Positions 12,235 through 24,110 of a stretch of DNA of 64,000 nt are shown here, piece after piece. Location: positions 74,019,595 to 74,083,594 of the forward strand of contig CM059562.1 of NCBI GenBank assembly GCA_030386875.1, given 5' to 3'. The notes under the pieces were generated by a model, which did not search any database, had not been told where the DNA came from, and saw nothing but the letters and a program-made list of their open reading frames with translations. The position numbers and the translations under genes were made by a program. Numbering within the stretch: position 1 is the first letter of the stretch; each line of letters begins with the position of its first letter. The DNA comes from Morinoia aosen (lineage: Eukaryota > Arthropoda > Malacostraca > Amphipoda > Talitridae).

Positions 12235-14515
12235 CTGCATCAAGGAAATTTCACTGTATCAAAGAGATTTTGTTGCATCAAAGAGATTTTGTCGCATCAA
12301 AGGGATTTCGCTACATCAAAGAGATTTTGTCGCTTCCAAGAGATTTTGTCGCTTCCAAGAGATTACATTGAGCCAAAGAGATTTTGTTGCTTCCAAGAGA
12401 TTTCGTTGTATCAAAAAGATTTCGCTGCATCAAAAATGATTTCGGCTACATAAAAGAGATTTTCAGGCATCACAGAGATTTTGTCGCATCCAAGAGAGTT
12501 CGTTGCATCAAGGAAATTTCGTAACATCAAAGAGATTTCTTAACATCAAAGAGATTTCCAGGCATGAAAGTAATTTCGTCGTATCAGAGAGATTTCATTG
12601 CACCAGAGAGATTTACAAGCATCGAAGAAATTTCCAGGAATAAAGGAAGTTTTGCCGCATCTAAGACATTTCACTGCATCACAGAGATTTCACTTCATCA
12701 AGGAGATTTCCAGGCATCAATGAAATTTCGAAGCATTATAAAAGTGTTGCTGTATCGAGGAGGTGTCGCTGCATCAAGAAGATGTTTCAAGGAAGAGTCG
12801 CTGCATCAAGAAGATGTTTCAAGGAAGAGTCGCTGCATCAAGAAGATATTTCAAGGAAGAGTCGCTGCATCAAGAAGATGTTTCAAGGAAGTGCCGCTGC
12901 ATAAAGATGTTTCAAGGAAGAGTCGCTGCATCAAGAAGATGTTTCAAGGAAGAGTCGCTGCATCAAGAAGATGTTTCAAGGAAGTGCCGCTGCATAAAGA
13001 TGTTTCAAGGAAGTGTCGCTGCATCAAGAAGATGTTTCAAGGAAGTGTCGCTGCATCAAGAAGATGTTTCAAGGAAGTGTCGCTGCATCAAGAAGATGTT
13101 TCAAGGAAATGTCGCTGCATCAAGAAGATGTTTCAAGGAAATGTCGCTGCATCAAGAAGATGTTTCAAGGAAGTGTCGCTGCATCAAGAAGATGTTTCAA
13201 GGAAGTGTCGCTGCATCAAGAAGATGTTTCAAGGAAGTGTCACTGCATCAAGGTGTTTCAAGGAAGTGTCGCTGCATCAAGAAGATGTTTCAAGGAAGTG
13301 TCGCTGCATCAAGAAGATGTTTCAAGGAAGTGTCGCTGCATCAAGAAGATGTTTCAAGGAAGTGTCGCTGCATCAAGAAGATGTTTCAAGGAAGTGTCGC
13401 TGCATCAAGAAGATGTTTCAAGGAAGTGTCGCTGCATCAAGAAGATGTTTCAAGGAAGTGTCGCTGCATCAAGAAGATGTTTCAAGGAAGTGTCGCTGCA
13501 TCAAGAATATGTTTCAAGGAAGAGTCGCTGCATCAAGAAGATGTTTCAAGGAAGTGTCGCTGCATCAAGAAGATGTTCCAAGGAAGTGTCGCTGCATCAA
13601 GAAGATGTTTCAAGGAAGAGTCGCTGCATCAAGAAGATGTTTCAAGGAAGAGTCGCTGCATCAAGAAGATGTTTCAAGGAAGTGTCGCTGCATCAAGAAG
13701 ATCTTTCAAGGAAGTGTCGCTGCATCAAGAAGATGTTTCAAGGAAGTGTCGCTGCATCAAGAAGATGTTTCAAGGAAGTGTCGCTGCATCAAGAAGATGT
13801 TTCAAGGAAGTGTCGCTGCATCAAGAAGATGTTTCAAGGAAGTGTCACTGCATCAAGATGTTTCAAGGAAGTGTCACTGCATCAAGATGTTTCAAGGAAG
13901 TGTTGCTGCATCAAGAAGATGTTTCAAGGAAGTGTCGCTGCATCAAGAAGATGTTTCAAGGAAGTGTCGCTGCATCAAGAAGATGCTTTAAGGAATTGTC
14001 GCTGCATCAAGAAGATGTTTTAAGGAAGTGTCACTGCATCAAGAAGATGTTTCAAGGAAGTGTCGCTGCATCGAGAATATGTTTCAAGGAAGTGTCGCTG
14101 CATCAAGAAGATGTTTCAAGGAAGTGTCGCTGCATCAAGAAGATGTTTCAAGGAAGTGTCGCTGCATCAAGAAGATGTTTCAAGGAAGTGTCGCTGCATC
14201 AAGAAGATGTTTCAAGGAAGTGTCGCTGCATCAAGAAGATGTTTCAAGGAAGAGTCGCTGCATCAAGAAGATGTTTCAAGGAAGTGTCGCTGCATCAAGA
14301 AGATGTTTCAAGGAAGTGTCGCTGCATCAAGAATATGTTTCTGCATCAAGGAGGTATTGCTGCATCAAGGAAGTGCCGCTGCACCCAGGATGTGCCGCTG
14401 CATCAAGGAAGTGCCGCTGCATCAAGGAAGTGCCGCTGCATCAAGGAAGTGCCGCTGCATCAAGGAAGTGTCGTTGCATCAAGGAAGTGTCGCTGCATCA
14501 AGGACACATCGCTAT
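12235..14515. repeat. Large composite minisatellite, 19-bp and 32-bp units
   Basis: Three zones. First, 12,235-12,770 has degenerate units of about 19 bp such as gttgcatcaaagagatttt. Second, 12,771-14,335 has about 49 units of 32 bp (gcatcaagaagatgtttcaa followed by ggaagtgtcgct), very homogeneous, with a few 29-bp variants. Third, 14,336-14,515 has 19-bp units (ctgcatcaaggaagtgccg). The 32-bp unit equals the 19-bp unit plus 13 bp. Because 32 is not a multiple of 3 and no frame has a stop, all three plus frames are open for hundreds of codons (for example 12,763-14,544). I regard these frames as repeat artefacts. Confidence 0.97.
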
Positions 14516-17500
14516 TAAGGTCAACTGAGCGACTGAGAGTTTAACGGTAAATTGTGCTTTGGAATCTGATCGCGCAGCCGTTTCCAGCAGAACAGATTCA
14601 ATTTACACGCGGATTGAATCTAAGCTGATGGGGTGAGCTGAGGAGCTTGCAACTGAAAGAGATTCAGGTCACAAATCCGAAATCCGTGTTTTGAAATTGA
14701 AATAACATTGGTCTTCGTAAGGAGCTGTAAAAAACGAGAGACGAGTTCGCAGAACAATTCCTAAGCAAACGAAAATATGTGAAGACGTATATTTACACCT
14801 TGATTTTTTCTGTCACTCTTTTTTCGCGGTAACGGTACGAATTAACGGCTAAGGAAAATTGATGAATATGACTGTGTATCGACAAGGGGTTCAAGCACTC
14901 TTTTATCGCTAGATAAAAGGGTACTTACCTTCTTTAAACCAGTTCATTCGCATGATGCTTAGGTTATGAAACGCAGATCAATGGCGGTAACGGAAATCAC
15001 AGGCATGTTTGAGTGTCACTGACAATCAGCTTCCCTAAATTAGTTCGGGCATTCAAGCATGTTGAAGAAATTATGAATGCTTATAGCATGAAGAAGATAT
15101 CAGTTTACGGTGTGTACACCAAAACCGCGGCAACTTGCATGGAACAACAAGTCTCAAGCTTTCAAGCCTTCCTTCCACCCCAAAACACTCAATGCTTTCC
15201 ACTTATCATGCAAAGGTCCTCGTTGACGAAGTCCTTACAATTCAAGGTAAATAATGGGAGAAGACTCGTTAATTTTACGGAAGATAAAATCGGTCATCAC
15301 GCAGGCCGTCATCACGAAGCGCCTTCATCTCCCTTATCGCTGCTAGTGAACTTCCGCTGGGAAATTGTAGTACAAACTTTAATGGATCATAAAACTAGCA
15401 ATAACGGCGGCGAACACTCCTTGCTCAGCCCCTGCGGCTCCTTCTTTAATAGGTCACTTGGAGATCGTGCCACCACATTATGCTGCACCGTCCGGGACTG
15501 ATTAAACCGTCCTGCACCGACGTCAGCGTGGCATTCCTTCACGAACTCTAACCATGCAGTGACATGTTGGGCGTGCCGATGGCAGCATCGCTCAATTTAG
15601 AGCTTCTAGTGCTCAAATGAAGCGTTTTTCTTCGATAGGCGAATTGTTTGCTCGTATTGTTGAAATGAATATCGTAAGATGGCCAGTAAAGCGCTCGTAC
15701 TGTGTATTAAGTTAAGTAATGGGCTCAAAATCCGTTGAGTTTTCAAAGCGTTTATTCTTATTCAGTGTTTCTGTGCTTTGAGTAGCTCAAATCATTCAAT
15801 GCCTTGTTGTTCTCTTAGATATTAATAATTTAGATTTCAAAAAAACTAATTTGCAGATAGAGAGAAGTTTAAATTTAATTCATCTATTCTATTTAGCTGT
15901 CCTGTGACTTGCTTCAACGCAAAATTTTTTTAAGGATGATGAGTGTGGCAAATATTGGATTAATTTAAATCGTATGATTGATAATAGTAACAAGCGACTA
16001 TTGTTGGTCAAGTGATTATTAGTACTGTTAATATTCTATTGTTGTAACGCTTATAATTACGAAATAATAGCATTTGCGTTTCCATTTTTTTTAACAGAAT
16101 CAATTACGGAGATGTACTGCGTCTAAAACAAAACATGAATAAAAGGCAGTCGTACAAGAGAAGCGTAAAAAAAGTTAAGTTCAGTATAAATGCATTCAAA
16201 ACTAGGAAGTCGGGCGAGAAAAATATGAAATCTTTCACTGAACCTAAAAGTTTACTCGATCGATTGTTTTAAAGAAGCCTTACATCAACAAAAAAATAGA
16301 ACAGAGTCACATCTTCTACGAAGAGTCTTAATTGCCAGATCTTCCTCTGTTAGCTTTAATTTTACATGTACTGCGGGAGATCAATCGAGAAAGATCTCCG
16401 GATTGAGGTCGCGCTTCAGTAAGCCAGCTTATTGAGGTAGTACTCACATGACTGACAATCAAACCAAGCAGGTTTTAACAGTAGTCAAAGTAATTTAATT
16501 AAACCGCTGAAGTTAAAGTACTTAAACTAAGCAGCCCAAAGATTGTTAGTTCGACATGCTCTCGGACATGGCTGTATCTCACTGATGTTAGTTTAATTTA
16601 TTCTGAACTGTCGCAAGTTCCCTCCTAGAGAACACCATGGTTATACCTTGTACTTCTTGAAGACTTTCTGGTGTCAGGCTTCAAAGTTTCAGGGAAAGAC
16701 TTGAAAGTGCGGACATCAGTGATGAAACGCGCACGGAGTTGAGGCGCCTTGGCCGCTATCGCGTTGTATAACAAACAAGCCTGAGGGATGCAGGCCCTTC
16801 ATCTCAAGCTTTCATAGCAAAATGAAAAAAGTTTAAGCCGTTCTATGCACTCGATTTAGGAGAAGAACAGTTCTTGACAGCGTCAGTTGCAGGCAGGAGT
16901 TTCACAATAAGGAGCCTAACTGCGGCACCTGAGGTGGTGAGCCAGCAACGCTGAGAGAGGATTGCCTTGCTTGGACATTGAGTGTGGCGAGACGGACTTC
17001 ATTTGGCTTCCAAGCAGGAGGAGGTTGCCAAAGTCAGGATGCCAAAGTCTCTATCATCAGAAGCCTAGAAGCCGCTGTAATTATAATGGTGCACTGTTGT
17101 TGCTTGTTATGATGGTTCGTCTCTTTCTCATGCTTTTAAAGATGTTCTTAATGACCGAATTTGTGGTACGAGTTACATTAAGCACGAATGGAATCCCGTC
17201 ATTTTTTACGGGCCGTCTACACTACATAGTAAGATATATTGCGCAAGCTCGACACCCAAGTAAACCCGGCGCTGCTGGATGTGTATGAACACATCGGGTC
17301 TTGAGGAACTTTGCAGTTTTGCCGTTTGTGGAAATAGTTTATCTCTCAAATTGTTGTAAAAGGGTAAGTTATCATGAATGCGTGATTCTTTCATGACCAT
17401 CTGACAGGTGTATGAGTGTGTAATCAGTGGCTTTTTGCGCTTTTTTTCGAGAATTATCTTATCTGCATTTACTCTCTAAGTAAACGTCATACTTACATTA

Positions 17501-19360
17501 AGGTATTTTTTTCCCGAGGTCAACTTTGGGAATCATGAATTCCTTACTTCAAGGGAATGCATTTGATGATATTTTTGGACTTGAGCACGCAAGTTATGTA
17601 CTGTACCACGTCAAAAGTAAACCAACAAGCTAAGACTACTGTATTACACAATGAGTTTGCGCTGTTTTTTTTGTATTAAATGGGCTTAAGATGTTTGACT
17701 CTTACTGTTCTTGGTACTTGTGCTTAGCGCTGACGATTTGTCTTGTTTCCATATTCCCCACGACATCTAGATACATCGCCCACTGATACTTTAGTATATA
17801 ATAAATGAATATTTTTCTCTAACTGCACAATTTTCAAGTATGGGTTGTAGACCGATATATTTTTTGAACAACTTTGCACGTGTAATTTAGAAAAGCAATT
17901 GAAATATTAGTTTGATATTCCGTAGACTTTTATGCAACTTCTGCGACAAAGTTTTCATGCACTGAAGTTATCAAAGCACGAGTGTTTACCCCCACACATT
18001 ACTGTAACCATAAACATGCGAAATAAAGGAACAAAAATTATTAATTAAAAATTTTATGAAATTTTTTGATCGCTTGTTTGCTTGGGGTCTTTGCACCTAC
18101 TCCTACCCTGCGACCTGAATACCCATACACTACATAATGACAGGAGATTTTCGGTCTTCAAACATGATTTTATTAAGATTGATTGAAATTTATCCACAAA
18201 TCGGGAATAATCAAAAGAACAAATAGCATGCACATGCAATAGATATTTGAAAGCAGTTTTCGAGAATACATTATAATTTCAACTTGAAAAACTCCGACAT
18301 TTTTACGAAGGAGCTGCACTAGTACATTTATACTCACTTGACTTACGTCGCGTTCAGGAGTGAGAATTGGAAAATATTTTACGGTGCCATATCGAACAGC
18401 TGTCAATATTACTTGACTTGGCAACGATACTTGCAACGAGCAAACTATTATAGATCGTGATTTCACGTAATTTTCGATCATAACTTTCAGACATCTCATA
18501 GGTGCCGGAATTTGAGAAGCGCTGATGTGCTGGGAGCAGAAGCATGGAAGAATTTTCATATATTTCTAATGGGAGCAGATGGAAATGGTCTCAGCATTTA
18601 ATTTGTTCACTTTTTCTTCATAAAAAATTACATACAATAAATAGGATAAATTATTCTTACTTCTCAGAGTCGCGTAAAAATTTTATTTTATTTAAAAAAA
18701 GTTTTAGCCCAAGGCTTTTTAAGGATGAATATCTTGCAACATATTGCAATTTTTACCATGTATAAATTTTCACGTCCAAAATCCACTATATTTGAATCCA
18801 CAATTTGCTTTCAACCATTTTTCCCATGAAGGTGGTAATTACAATTAATCAACAATTTATTTACAGCGTCCTTTAAATTGTGTCATGACTTTTTAAATTC
18901 CTTGGTGTCGTTGGGAAAATAAAAAATTGCCGTCCTTTGATCGGCTGTTGTGTATAGACGTTTTGAACAACATTTCTGGCTCACAAATATTGTAAGGTTT
19001 TCGGTAGTACTATTTCAACGTGAAGGAACCAAAATTATCCCTTAATTAAGTTAGCCAGGATCACGGTGTTCTGAAAATCCGACCCAGAACAGCAACTGCA
19101 CAATGCAATGAGAGTCTCTGAATTATAAGCTCTTGCAATGCTAGAAAAACTTACGTTCTAATTTTCTTTGACCGAGCAGTTAATTGGAAAAGACTTGCGT
19201 ACTAGTCTCATAATTTCATATCTATTTGCTTTATGAAGCTCGACTATCATATTGCGTGAGCGTCTTGGCTATAAATTCCTAGCTCTGAAGAATGAAATTT
19301 ACAATTTTAAGTAAGAATACCCACGTTAATAACTTTCTTACATGTATTTGAACAAACACA
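14516..19360. other. Unannotated AT-rich sequence
   Basis: About 4.8 kb without a recognised gene. A 162-codon frame at 15,013-15,501 starts with GTG and has no family signature. A small hairpin (cttttatc gcta gataaaag) lies at about 14,899-14,918. Confidence 0.5.
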
Positions 19361-19365
19361 ATATT

Positions 19366-19421
19366 ACACATACATTACAATAATACACATACATTACAAT
19401 AATACACATACATTACAATAG
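19366..19421. repeat. Short tandem repeat, 19-bp unit, three copies
   Basis: acacatacattacaataat occurs at 19,367, 19,386 and 19,405 with no mismatch in the first two steps. Confidence 0.9.
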
Positions 19422-21032
19422 TTACATTCAATGTTCATAGCAATATTTCAATAATTTTGACAAACATTTGAGCATGCATTTGTAGTTAAGAAAATAATTA
19501 CTTACAAAATGTGAGTTGTTCTTACAAATATTATAACGAACAATATAGTAAGATAGTATCAGTAATAAAATATTTCTTTGTTGCACCGATGGCTAATACG
19601 CTCTTGCAAATCTAAACATCCTGAGCTCTTATTTCCCCCGAGCGTACACCGTAATGTTATACCTTACAATACTTAAACTTCACATCTAGTTCTGATGGCC
19701 ATAAATATATTTTTACATGCTCGGGTGCGCTTGGGGAAAAAATATATTATGTGTCGAAAATATGCTCCTAATAACAGAATAAAAATATTTTGTAGGAAAC
19801 GGCTCTTCGAATCCGAAAACTTACTCGTCTCGGAGCTCAGGACCTCAACAGAATATTGTATTTCTCCTCATTTTTTGCACTGCACTAAAATGTCATGAAC
19901 CAAATATTGCATCATTTTTGCTCATTTTTTTGCACTCCAGTGAGATGGCAGCGCTGGGCTTAGAAATTCTGAGTTTAATAAAGATGTATTATGCTATTCT
20001 GGTAGGTCCAATTGTTATTATTTCCATGGAGTAATTTTTATAAAATTGTGGTGTAGATATGAAAGAATTGGAGGGTTTTTATTAGAATAAAGATTTGGTG
20101 CATTTCTAATCATGTATATGCGTCGGGAAAAAGCGTATCAATTGTTGTATTTTATTGAGATTTCATATAAATGATTTAACAACAAAATACACGTTATTCC
20201 ATTTCAAACCCTTACCAATATACAAATGCCGATTTGCTCACAATCTTTTCTACAAACATAACACCTGCAAACACAATAAATCTAAACAGCATATTTCCGA
20301 CAACCTGTTCGGTCAGTTTCATTACTCTGATGTTTGAAGGCAAAATAGATACTGAAAAGGCCATGGTAAAAAATAACACTCCGCACCAGACTGCAAGTCG
20401 CAAACCTCCATCCTCGAGTTCACGCCTGAGCGCGAGGGCGGTGTCTCGGTCACGTGATTTCTAGGAGATAAGTGCAAGCTTGAAAGTCATGAAGCGAGGC
20501 ACTGCAATTATAAGTTGGAAAATTTATCGCGGAATTTTGAAAGTGGAGGTTGGCAATTTTTGCTCTGATGAGTTCCACCGTGATGCTCGTTTATTTTCGA
20601 ACGCTTAAACCTGATTTTGTAAGCTGAGCATTTGCGACCCACTCGTTGCGCTCGCTCTAACTGCTGTCCCGGAGACGGTTTAGTCGCACACACTTGTCAT
20701 TCTGCACGTCATGCAGAAAAATAATAAATCCTAAGTTTGAATGACGTAAAAACGCACTGATGAACCTTTTTTAGACATGACAGGGAGGGAAATGGAGAGA
20801 AATATGCAATCGCATAAATCTCAAAATGAACGCAAGCCTGAGCTTCTGATCTGTGAGACGTAAGCAGACAAATTGTCGAATTTGCATGTCTTTAAACTTC
20901 CATGATGCTCTTATTTGGCTCCATGCCATGCACTCGCTATAAATTAAAGGGCTTCTCTGCGAGTGTGCTGGCCGCGACTCGTGACGATTGCTTGGAAAAT
21001 TTCATCTCATGAAGCTTCATTTCTGCTCGTAT
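19422..21032. other. Unannotated AT-rich sequence
   Basis: No recognised gene. The short frames on both strands at 20,155-20,693 are not convincing. Confidence 0.5.
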
Positions 21033-21262
21033 GAGGTTCGCTTACTGAGGTTCACTGACTGAGGTTCAGTTACTGAGGTTCAGTTATTGAGGTTCAGTTA
21101 CTGAGGTTCAGTTATTGAGGTTCAGTTATTGAGGTTCAGTTATTGAGGTTCAATTACGGAGGTCCAGTTACTGAGGTCCAGTTACTGAAGTCCAGTTACT
21201 AAGGTCCAGTTACTGAGGTCCAGTTACTGAGGTCCAGTTACTGAGATTCAGTTACAGAGGTT
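21033..21262. repeat. Minisatellite, 14-bp unit, about 16 copies
   Basis: Unit gaggttcagttact, with a second sub-block using gaggtccagttact from about 21,160. The two variants are spatially clustered, which suggests separate local expansions. Confidence 0.95.
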
Positions 21263-21719
21263 ATCGAATATCTAGTTTCAAAATATAGGTCCCGAGTTTC
21301 TTCAGCTATAATAGTATTTATTAATCATGATAATATTCAATAAATATATTGTAAATATTATAGAATATCATTAAAATTATTTGATTACAACTCTGGATTA
21401 TTGGGTAATCGTTCTCAGTCTTGAAATATCTTCCCACTGAAATAACTCTGTGAAGACTTTTAATTATTGTGGTCCAGATTCATTCTTTGAAATTCAGCCA
21501 TAATCAAGAGACCTGTGTAAATAAAATGATCTAAGAAGGTATCATTTTCTAAATATCTTCATATCTCTTTTCAAGACCACTCAGTAGATTAATGTTGATC
21601 AGACTTCGTCAACACTTATTGTCTTCCTTATTAAAGTTAACAGTGCAAGTTTATTCATTCACGCAAGACTACCTCACCAGGTTATTCATCGTCTCTCAAG
21701 AAGTTCGTCTCTCATGAAG

Positions 21720-21757
21720 AATTAAATTGTAGCTATATTTATAGCTACAATTTAATT
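21720..21757. repeat. Perfect palindrome with 18-bp arms
   Basis: aattaaattgtagctata (21,720-21,737), a two-base spacer tt, then its exact reverse complement (21,740-21,757). It could extrude as a cruciform or form a hairpin in RNA. No flanking target duplication is evident. Confidence 0.95.
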
Positions 21758-21904
21758 TTTAAAGGCTCCCTTTTTAGATATCGAACTTTCCTACCAAAAC
21801 CATTCGATGTGAGTTCACAAGGCTCTGTTATACTAAAATATTTAACATTTGTTTTCTAAAATCTCATACTCTGAAGTCAGTGTACTAAAGTATAATTCTA
21901 GTTT

Positions 21905-22170
21905 CTTATCGTCTTTTCCAAAATCGAATCACAAAGTTCGTGTGTGTCAGTGGGTACCGACTACAGTCATGTGAGGTTCGTCTAAAAAAGTTAAGTGTTA
22001 GATTTTCCTTCTACGTACCTAGGTCGTAAGGAATTCTAAATTCCCACAGTCCTTTCTAAAATCAAATAATGAAGTTCGTGTGTATACCAATGAGCGCCGA
22101 CCCCAGTTATCTGCAGTCCATCTACAGAAGTGACGGGTTAGGCTTTTCTCTCACGTACCTAGGTCGTCTA
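21905..22170. repeat. Imperfect tandem duplication, 140-bp unit
   Basis: aagttcgtgtgt and cgtacctaggtcgt recur 140 bp apart (the latter at 22,014 and 22,154), with intermediate similarity in the middle. A further degraded copy may lie upstream at 21,850-21,905. Confidence 0.85.
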
Positions 22171-23798
22171 ATGTGTGTGCGCTGTAGTGCTCTTAAGGGG
22201 CCTTCTAAACACACGAGCTCCGTCGCTCAGAAAAGAGGTCGGTGCGAGGCAGAAGTGATCGCAAGGAGATGCAGCAATGCATTGCAAGGACAGCTGGTCT
22301 GGAGCGGCCTTTGCTTATCTGACACTGACAGACGGCGAATGCCGCATGTGGGCCCGTCCACAGGATGAGCATGGAAACGAAATACATTTACATAATCTTG
22401 TGACGGGTCGTGGCGTGCATTTCTCGGTTCTGCAGTTCATTTCAATGCCGTAGCATAGTTCTGCGCAGCATAGCGCAGTGGAAACGTTGTGAGGTAGGTG
22501 ACAGGATACGTTTTCCTTGAGAACTGGCTTAAAATAATGGCTGTGCTATCAGAGTTAAGGTTTCGCCATTTTCGTGTGATGAGTATTACAAAATCATGGC
22601 ACAGGCGTTGCTTGATATGACGGTTGTGTCAGATTCCTAACTCCTCCCTACGAAGCAGTGATCAAATCTACATAAATGAGTTCAAAATGAACTAGTTTCG
22701 AATTGATCTCCTTTAAAATAAAAGGAAAACAAATTCAACAAATATTGCCGAAGAATCAAATAATATTAATGGTTGTACTCTTTAGAGCGCGCTAGTTACA
22801 TTTCGTGAAATAAGGTCACGCTCTCCAGTAAGAATATTTAGATTAATAACTCTCAAAAATGTATTTGAACCTACAGCGAGATCATAAGAAAGTTTTGAAA
22901 TTCATCGTCCCTCCGTCTGCGTTTTACCTTTTCTGATCTTTATGTGTTGTCCTAATTTAATTAGCCCGTATTCCGAGAGCACCACCGGTTGTTTTCGTCT
23001 TTAATATAATTACTTGAATTACTTCGATAAAATTTTCACTGTCTGCCCGCTTTAACGAAGAGATGCGCGCATATTTAGACACGTGTTGTGTCTAAAGTCC
23101 TAGTTTAGATAGACAACCGTGTCTTGTTGCAGAGAGGCGTCAAGAGAAGAGACAAAGCTAAACACTACAGCTATAGTGCTAAAACTACATCCAGTGTATA
23201 AGCCGTTTCACTCAATTTTTAGTCCTCTAAATAATAACATTGATGGTGTAAAATAATATTGCACACTCATTTAAATGAAGCAAATTGCCTGCCCAACAAC
23301 CCTGTAAGTATTATATAAGCTTTATGTATTGTGTAAGTTTTATATAATATGCAAGTTATGTATTGTTAAATGGTATGCGGGTTATGAACTATATTATATA
23401 AATAAATGAAGTTCACAGAGACAAAAGGTAATACATACGACTCCTTTATAGAGTGGGTACATGTTGATAAAATGTACTAAGAGTGTAATTGATGATTTTT
23501 GATTTGAATGAGACTGATTCTTATTTTACAACTATGACTGAGTTAGAGTACGAGTCTTATGTCCAATAATACTACAATTCCAGCTGCTCCAATCTTCTTG
23601 AACATTTCGAAAAATTAGTCAAAAAATTATTTCGAAGTAGAGGCGAAACGAAAGCAACCATCGGGACAACGATTGTAACTGTTACCAAGATCTTACAATC
23701 ACTAGTATAATTCTAAAAACAATGCTTTGGCTTCCTCTATATTTTACTGCAATGGGCCAAAGAGAATGTTGAGCCGCGTTCTATGCTCTTTCTATGAC
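22171..23798. other. Unannotated sequence
   Basis: Includes a GC-richer patch at about 22,170-22,450 without a convincing frame, and a 9-bp-arm hairpin (tttagacac / gtgtctaaa) at 23,074-23,096. Confidence 0.5.
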
Positions 23799-24110
23799 GT
23801 TCCTTGTTACAATAGTGTAGTTGAGCTTGGTTTTATGATGTTCCTTGCTACAACAGTGTAGTTGAGCTTTGTTTTATGATGTTCCTTGCTACAACAGTGT
23901 AGTTGAGCTTGGTTTTATGATGTTCCTTGCTACAACAGTGTAGTTGAGCTTGGTTTTATGATGTTCCTTGCTACAACAGTGTAGTTGAGCTTGGTTTTAT
24001 GATGTTCCTTGCTACAACAGTGTAGTTGAGCTTGGTTTTCTGTTACAATTGCGTAGTTGAGCATGATTTTCTGACGTTCTGTTGCCACAGTGTTGTTGAG
24101 CTTAATCCTG
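23799..24110. repeat. Minisatellite, 41-bp unit, about 7.5 copies
   Basis: Units begin at 23,799, 23,840, 23,881, 23,922, 23,963 and 24,004, with core gttccttgctacaacagtgt followed by agttgagcttggttttatgat. The last two units are shortened and diverged. The minus-strand frame over it is a repeat artefact. Confidence 0.95.

Noticed and set aside
12564-14544. Long repeat proteins of 475 and 593 codons
   Set aside because: All three plus frames are open because the repeat lacks stops. There is no promoter, no codon bias and no start specificity.
15013-15501. 162-codon plus-strand ORF
   Set aside because: It begins with GTG, has no recognisable domain, and the sequence lacks coding-like composition.
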